From: Candidatus Goldiibacteriota bacterium
GTDB lineage: Bacteria > Oederibacteriota > PGYV01 > DSYL01
Assembly (NCBI GenBank): GCA_018000835.1
Contig: JAGNJD010000022.1
Span: forward strand, 1 to 38,289
Length of the DNA: 38,289 nt
Reading direction: 5' to 3'
Below, in pieces: positions 33,918-38,289 of this stretch (positions are counted from its first letter, which is position 1; each line of letters starts with the position of its first letter). Made by a program: the position numbers and the translations under genes. The notes below the pieces were generated by a model that was not told the DNA's origin, did not search any database, and was given only the letters and a program-made list of their open reading frames with translations.

Positions 33918-35159
33918 TTATATTTTTTCCGTTTTAATGCTTTTTTTTCCAAGTTTGAACGCATTATGTAAAATATTAACTGCTTTATTGACTTTATCCG
34001 AACGAACGACAACTGATATCTTTATCTCTGATGTTGAAATCATTTCAATGTTTATTTTTTTTTCGGCAAGGGATTTAAACATAAGTGAGGCAATACCGGT
34101 ATGGGTTCTCATTCCGACGCCAATTACGGATACTTTGCCAATTTTATCGTCAATTGAAAAACCTTTTGCTTTAATCTTTTTAACTATATCTGACAATACC
34201 TCTTTTATTTTTTCCATGTCTCTCCTTGCAATTGTAAATGATATGTCGGTCATCCCTTTCTGGCTTACGTTCTGAACTATCATGTCAACGTTTATATCTG
34301 AATCTGCAATTTTCGTAAAAATAAAAGCAGCAATACCGGGCCTGTCTGGAACGTTTAAAATCGTAATTTTTGCCTCGTTTTTATTATAGGTAATTCCGCT
34401 TACGACTACTTTTTCCATTTTCCTGTCCTCCTTCTTTATAATCGTCCCCTGTTTATTTGTAAAAGTACCGCGAACGTGCAATACTATGTCATAATTTTTC
34501 GCATATTCAACGCTGCGGTTATATAATACCTGTGCTCCGCCACTTGCCATTTCAAGCATTTCGTCATAACTCAGATAATCAATTTTTCTTGCATTCTTTA
34601 CTATTTCAGGATTCGTAGTCATTACACCGTCGACATCTTTTAAAAATTCGCATACGTCTGCTTTTAACGCATGTGCAAGAGCAACGGCAGTCAAATCAGA
34701 GCCTCCCCTGCCAAGGGTCGTAATGTCTTCGTCTTCCGTTATACCCTGAAATCCGGCTACAACGACGATGTATCTTTTATCCAGAGCTTCCTTTATCTTT
34801 TTTATTCCTTTTATTTTTAGAATCCGCGCACTTGTGTATTTTTTATCGGTTATGATGCCGACCTGCCCGCCGGTGAAAGATATTGCCTTATATCCTTTCG
34901 ATATTATTGCCATAGTCATTAATGCTATTGACTGCTGTTCACCGGTTGACATCAGCATGTCAAGTTCTCTTTCGGCAGGATTTTTTGTTATCTTTTTTGC
35001 GAATTGTATTAAATCATCTGTGGTATCACCAGGTGCAGATACCACGACGACTATTTTATTTCCTTTTTTCTTTTCTCTTATTATCCTGTCTGCTACGTAT
35101 AAAAATTTTTCCGGCGTGGCAAGCGAAGCACCGCCATATTTCTGGACTATTAAAGCCAT
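33918..35159 (-). CDS. lysC: Aspartate kinase
   Basis: Phosphorylates aspartate at the head of the lysine, threonine and methionine pathways. The 413 residues fit the ACT-domain class. The kinase domain holds KYGGASLAT (the usual Ser/Thr before Ser is Ala here), FTGGQVGI, GFQGITEDEDITTLGRGGSD and KDVDGVMTTNP; two ACT domains (about 258-400) bind a feedback amino acid (motifs VPDRPGIAA and VGMRTHTGIAS). An internal start with a strong ribosome site (34416-34433) could also yield a separate ACT-domain subunit. It is between the proposed homoserine kinase gene and cimA. Confidence 0.96.
   Translation of the reverse strand: MALIVQKYGGASLATPEKFLYVADRIIREKKKGNKIVVVVSAPGDTTDDLIQFAKKITKNPAERELDMLMSTGEQQSIALMTMAIISKGYKAISFTGGQVGIITDKKYTSARILKIKGIKKIKEALDKRYIVVVAGFQGITEDEDITTLGRGGSDLTAVALAHALKADVCEFLKDVDGVMTTNPEIVKNARKIDYLSYDEMLEMASGGAQVLYNRSVEYAKNYDIVLHVRGTFTNKQGTIIKKEDRKMEKVVVSGITYNKNEAKITILNVPDRPGIAAFIFTKIADSDINVDMIVQNVSQKGMTDISFTIARRDMEKIKEVLSDIVKKIKAKGFSIDDKIGKVSVIGVGMRTHTGIASLMFKSLAEKKINIEMISTSEIKISVVVRSDKVNKAVNILHNAFKLGKKSIKTEKI
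34416..34433 (-). promoter_or_regulatory. Internal ribosome site and start for a lysC beta subunit
   Basis: Within lysC, AAGGAGG (34427-34433) lies eight bases before an in-frame ATG (34416-34418). Translation from it would give a 166-residue protein (33918-34418) starting MEKVVVSGITYN, exactly the ACT-domain part. Some aspartokinases (Bacillus, Corynebacterium) are known to use such an overlapping beta subunit. Confidence 0.6.
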
Positions 35160-35169
35160 TTAACGCTCC

Positions 35170-36357
35170 TCATCGTTTAATAAAAAAAGGAAATAATTCC
35201 CAGCCATTATTAAATCTCAAATCAGTTTTTTCTGCAATTTGTCGTTCACCAAATTTTTCCAATGAATTATTAACTTCAGATTGTGAATCGTAAATAAAAA
35301 AAGGAACCGGCTCATCAGTATGCGTCCTTGCCATTATTGGTGTTGCATGGTCAGACGTTACCATTAATTTAAAATCACCAAATTTTTTCATTCCTTCAAA
35401 AACAGGTCCAACTACCTCACTGTCAAATAACTCTATTGCTTTTATTTTGCCGGGCACGTCTCCGTTATGTCCCATTTCATCGGTTGCTTCTATGTGCAAA
35501 TAAACAAAATCCTTCTTTTTTAAAGTTTTCAGCGCAAAATCGACTTTTCCTTTAAAATTGGTATCTATGTAACCGGTGACTCCCGGCACGGTTACCACTT
35601 CAAGTCCCATGGAAAGCCCGATGCCATTTACAAGGTCAACTGCAGAAATAACTGCTCCATCCAATCCGTATGTTTCTTTTAGTTTTGGAAGTTCCAGTTT
35701 TTTTCCCTGTCCCCATAACCATATCATGTTTGCAGGCGATTTTCCTTCTGCCCGTCTTTGAACGTTTATCTCATGCCCTTCCAGCAGCAGATGGGAATCC
35801 TGCATTAATTGAATTAAAAATGAACTTTTCGTCCCTTTGGGAAAATATTTTTCATACTCCTGCCCAAAAATGTCATGTGGTGCGGTTGCTTTTACGTTGT
35901 CCCCGCCTTTCATGACCATTATGTGCCTGTAACTCTTACCGGGATAAAATCTTACATCTTTATTTCCAAATTTCTCATCTATAAGTTTTATCAGTTCCTT
36001 TGCTTCCTTTGTTGATATGTGTCCTGCACTATAATCAACCATTTTTCCGTCTTTAACGTAAACAAGATTGCATCTGAATGCAACTTCGTTTTGCTTTAAT
36101 TCAATTCCGAGATTTGCCGCCTCCATTGCAGCTCTGCCCGTATAGTACCGGTGAGGGTCATTACCGAGAATGGATAAATTGCCGACGTCAGAACCAAAAG
36201 GAAGACCTTCACACAAAGGCTTTACCATGCCGCAGATACTTTTTTTTAAAATTAAATCCATATTGGGCGTATTTGCAGCCTCAAGCGGCGTTTTATTACC
36301 AAGTTCTGCTATGGGTCTGTCAGCCATACCATCAGCCAATAAAATTATATATTTCAT
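35170..36357 (-). CDS. ApgM-like metalloenzyme, proposed homoserine kinase
   Basis: A 395-residue member of the cofactor-independent phosphoglycerate mutase/alkaline phosphatase superfamily. Metal-site motifs are ADGMADRP (start), EATDEMGHNGD (about 290) and TSDHATPIMARTHTDEP (about 350), with PFGSDVGNLSILGNDP near 55. By sequence it could be an archaeal-type 2,3-BPG-independent phosphoglycerate mutase. Its place between threonine synthase and aspartate kinase matches the TIGR02535 group ('proposed homoserine kinase'), which is thought to replace ThrB. No ThrB-type gene is in view. I favour the homoserine kinase role but cannot exclude glycolysis. Confidence 0.85.
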   Translation of the reverse strand: MKYIILLADGMADRPIAELGNKTPLEAANTPNMDLILKKSICGMVKPLCEGLPFGSDVGNLSILGNDPHRYYTGRAAMEAANLGIELKQNEVAFRCNLVYVKDGKMVDYSAGHISTKEAKELIKLIDEKFGNKDVRFYPGKSYRHIMVMKGGDNVKATAPHDIFGQEYEKYFPKGTKSSFLIQLMQDSHLLLEGHEINVQRRAEGKSPANMIWLWGQGKKLELPKLKETYGLDGAVISAVDLVNGIGLSMGLEVVTVPGVTGYIDTNFKGKVDFALKTLKKKDFVYLHIEATDEMGHNGDVPGKIKAIELFDSEVVGPVFEGMKKFGDFKLMVTSDHATPIMARTHTDEPVPFFIYDSQSEVNNSLEKFGERQIAEKTDLRFNNGWELFPFFIKR

Positions 36358-36399
36358 AGGAATTTTTCCAATATTTTTAAATTTAGTTAAATTAAAACT

Positions 36400-37548
36400 T
36401 TATTCTTCTGTCTCCCCTTCTTCCGGGGTAGGTTTGTCTTCCGGCAATCTTAAATCCTCAACGTCTTCTTCCTGTTCCTTTGCTTTCTTTTTAGCGGCTA
36501 TCTGCTCTTCCGTAAGTTCTTCTTCACTTACCTCTTCGCTCGATACTTCCTCTTCTCCTTCTTCTGCTTTTTTCTTAAATTGTATGTGGTCTCTGAATGC
36601 AATTCGCGTCTGTCTTAAATCCTCAAGGGCATTTTTTGCCGGCATATAATTTTTATCTTTTTCAAGAGCCATTTTGTATGCTTTTTCTGCTTCGTCAAAT
36701 TCGTTTAATTTCTGATGTGCTTTTCCCATGACATAATATGCTTCGGTAAAATCCGGTTCTAATAATATCGCTTTTTTTGAATGTGCTTTTGCTTTTTCAT
36801 AAAAGCCGTTTAATAAAAGTGCATTTGCGTAATTATAATGTGCGCCGGCGAATTTATCATCCATTTTTATGGCTTCTTCAAACTGCGTAATTGCTTTTGC
36901 AAGTTTACCCTGTTTCAGATATACAATGCCAAGATTGGTTGCTGCCTCAGGATATTTTTTTCGTTCTTCTACTTCTATTGCTTTTTCAAAACTATTTATT
37001 GCAAAATTGTATAAACCACTGTCAAAATACGTAAGTCCGGTTTCGTTATATAATGGAGCAAATTTCGGGTCTTTTTTTATTGCTTCTCTTAACAACAAAA
37101 TTGCATCGTCGTATTTTTTCTGCTTTCTGTAAATCCTCGCGAGATTCAGAGATGCACGTACAAAAGAATAATCATCATTGTTTAATTTTATGACTTTTAA
37201 ATATGCTTCCTCTGCTTTTTCCGTTTTGTCTTTGTATTTAATTTCGCTTGCAACGCCAAGATTATAATACGCCTCTGCACAATTTGGGTCTATGTAAACG
37301 GCTTTTTTGTAATAAAATATTGCATGGTCAACCTGATTCATTGCCATATAAGTTAATCCCAGTTTATTATATGACTTTACAAAGTCGGGCTTCATCTTAA
37401 TTACCTTTTTAAACATTTTTTCCGCATTTTTATAATCTCCGGCAAGATACATATCATAAGCATCGTTATAATAATCATAGGCGTTTTTTGCATAAACAAT
37501 AAAAGCCATGGTAAAAATAAATATCGCAACAAATAGATTTCTTTTCAT
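36400..37548 (-). CDS. Exported TPR protein with acidic tail
   Basis: A 382-residue protein with a signal peptide (about 1-20, ending VYAKN), then about eight TPR units (about 22-310; motifs SYNKLGLTYMAMNQVDHA, AYYNLGVASE, ATNLGIVYLKQGKLAKA) and a highly charged Glu/Lys tail ending in Pro/Glu. It is probably an extracytoplasmic scaffold. Its ribosome site AGGAGG lies in the last codons of thrC and the two genes are one base apart, so it is translated with thrC although it has no obvious link to threonine synthesis. Confidence 0.88.
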   Translation of the reverse strand: MKRNLFVAIFIFTMAFIVYAKNAYDYYNDAYDMYLAGDYKNAEKMFKKVIKMKPDFVKSYNKLGLTYMAMNQVDHAIFYYKKAVYIDPNCAEAYYNLGVASEIKYKDKTEKAEEAYLKVIKLNNDDYSFVRASLNLARIYRKQKKYDDAILLLREAIKKDPKFAPLYNETGLTYFDSGLYNFAINSFEKAIEVEERKKYPEAATNLGIVYLKQGKLAKAITQFEEAIKMDDKFAGAHYNYANALLLNGFYEKAKAHSKKAILLEPDFTEAYYVMGKAHQKLNEFDEAEKAYKMALEKDKNYMPAKNALEDLRQTRIAFRDHIQFKKKAEEGEEEVSSEEVSEEELTEEQIAAKKKAKEQEEDVEDLRLPEDKPTPEEGETEE

Positions 37549-37549
37549 T

Positions 37550-38289
37550 TCAGCCTCCTATTGTTTGTTCTATTATTTTTATTATTTCATTTATGTCCGG
37601 TTTAACGACGGCAGGACTAAAGTTAACGCTTTTTATTGCCCTGTCTGGGTCTTTTAAACCATGTCCCGTAAGAATGCATACAATCCTTGTTTTTTTACTT
37701 TTATCAAAATAATTTTTCCCGGCATATTTTAACAATCCTGCGACCGATGCAGCAGATGCAGGTTCTACAAACACGCCTTCTTTTTCAGCAAGCAGTTTAT
37801 ATGCATCTATGATTTCATCGTCGGTTACGGCATCTATAAGCCCGCCGGACTCATCCCGTGCCGTAACTGCCTGTTTCCAGCTTGCAGGATTTCCTATCCT
37901 TATTGCCGTTGCAATTGTTTCCGGTTTTTCAACGGGTTTTCCAAGAACAATTGGCGCTGCACCTGCTGCCTGAAAACCAAGCATCCCGGGTAATTTTGTT
38001 GACCTGCCTTTTTCTTTATATTCCTTATAACCTTTCCAATACGCAGTTATGTTGCCTGCATTTCCAACCGGAATGCAATGATAATCAGGAGCATCTCCTA
38101 AAACGTCTACTATTTCAAAAGCGCCCGTTTTCTGCCCTTCAATCCTGAAAGGGTTTAATGAATTAACGAGTTCTATGGGATAATTCTCGCAAATTTTCCT
38201 TACTATTTCAAGAGCAACATCAAAATTTCCTTCCACTGCTATTACTTTGGCGCCATGTATAAGTGCCTGCGATAATTTTCCAAGTGCTA
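37550..38289 (-). CDS. thrC: Threonine synthase (N-terminus outside window)
   Basis: PLP enzyme that converts O-phosphohomoserine to threonine. About 246 C-terminal residues are visible and the reading frame runs open to the window edge ([20 protein letters not shown]...). Motifs: the phosphate-binding loop [41 protein letters not shown], and [11 protein letters not shown] near the end. The PLP lysine lies in the missing N-terminal part. The length of the C-terminal portion suggests the short class (about 350 residues). It leads the visible operon with the proposed homoserine kinase and lysC. Confidence 0.93.
   Translation of the reverse strand, partial: ALGKLSQALIHGAKVIAVEGNFDVALEIVRKICENYPIELVNSLNPFRIEGQKTGAFEIVDVLGDAPDYHCIPVGNAGNITAYWKGYKEYKEKGRSTKLPGMLGFQAAGAAPIVLGKPVEKPETIATAIRIGNPASWKQAVTARDESGGLIDAVTDDEIIDAYKLLAEKEGVFVEPASAASVAGLLKYAGKNYFDKSKKTRIVCILTGHGLKDPDRAIKSVNFSPAVVKPDINEIIKIIEQTIGG

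Noticed and set aside
35160..35169. Lysine riboswitch before lysC
   Set aside because: Only ten bases separate lysC from the upstream gene, which leaves no room for a leader RNA.

Overview
The window is a gene-dense, AT-rich segment (roughly one third G+C by eye) from a bacterium with an outer membrane: there is a lipoprotein, a predicted outer-membrane barrel, a class A penicillin-binding protein and several exported TPR proteins. Four GH9 cellulase genes, three of them with alternating-threonine linkers and C-terminal 'YPNP' domains, together with the tandem ThyX, TIGR02535-like mutase and DUF362 genes, suggest an uncultivated fermentative or plant-polymer-degrading lineage of the candidate-phylum type (Goldbacteria-like or a related group). 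That placement is inference. No rRNA, tRNA, CRISPR array or transposase gene was seen.

Layout. Nearly everything is on the minus strand; the rightward exceptions are the two-gene unit at 9346-9939 and the PBP1A gene at 23564-25780. (1) 52-5094: an overlapping operon, read from right to left, of ABC ATPase, ABC permease, TPR protein and uvrA. (2) 5236-7504: a double-domain ThyX followed by an outer-membrane-like protein. (3) 7666-9147: a membrane protein fused to a spermidine-synthase-like domain, apparently leaderless. It is divergent from two 98-residue unknown proteins driven by a perfect TTGACA-17-TATAAT promoter. (4) 10020-10529: a lipoprotein. (5) 10773-21774: a cellulase island with GH9, LacI regulator and GH9 in one unit, then two large multidomain GH9 genes behind their own promoter. 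(6) 21851-26630: coaD, folD, PBP1A and a RadC-family gene. (7) 26713-28317: a TPR protein and a repeat-rich exported protein. (8) 28383-38289: a long, tightly packed minus-strand operon (thrC, TPR, proposed homoserine kinase, lysC, a 55-residue membrane protein, cimA, DUF362 ferredoxin, murI, queD, rph, rdgB) that mixes threonine/isoleucine synthesis with housekeeping.

How the genes work together. The GH9 island looks like a regulated cellulose or beta-glucan system: a simple GH9 and the LacI regulator share a promoter with an operator-like dyad, and the exported multidomain enzymes follow. The last operon routes aspartate through aspartokinase, the proposed homoserine kinase and threonine synthase, and makes citramalate for isoleucine; homoserine dehydrogenase is not in view.

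Non-coding structure. Two related palindromic elements occur 23 kb apart (10571-10772 and 33828-33914), and the second looks like an internal deletion of the first. A REP-like hairpin and a 20-bp direct repeat lie before the PBP1A gene, and a degenerate short repeat recurs near 1-51 and 25856-25910. Several starts were corrected from Shine-Dalgarno placement (folD, rph, the 27454-28317 gene, the outer-membrane protein), and a 55-codon gene was added at 33627-33794.
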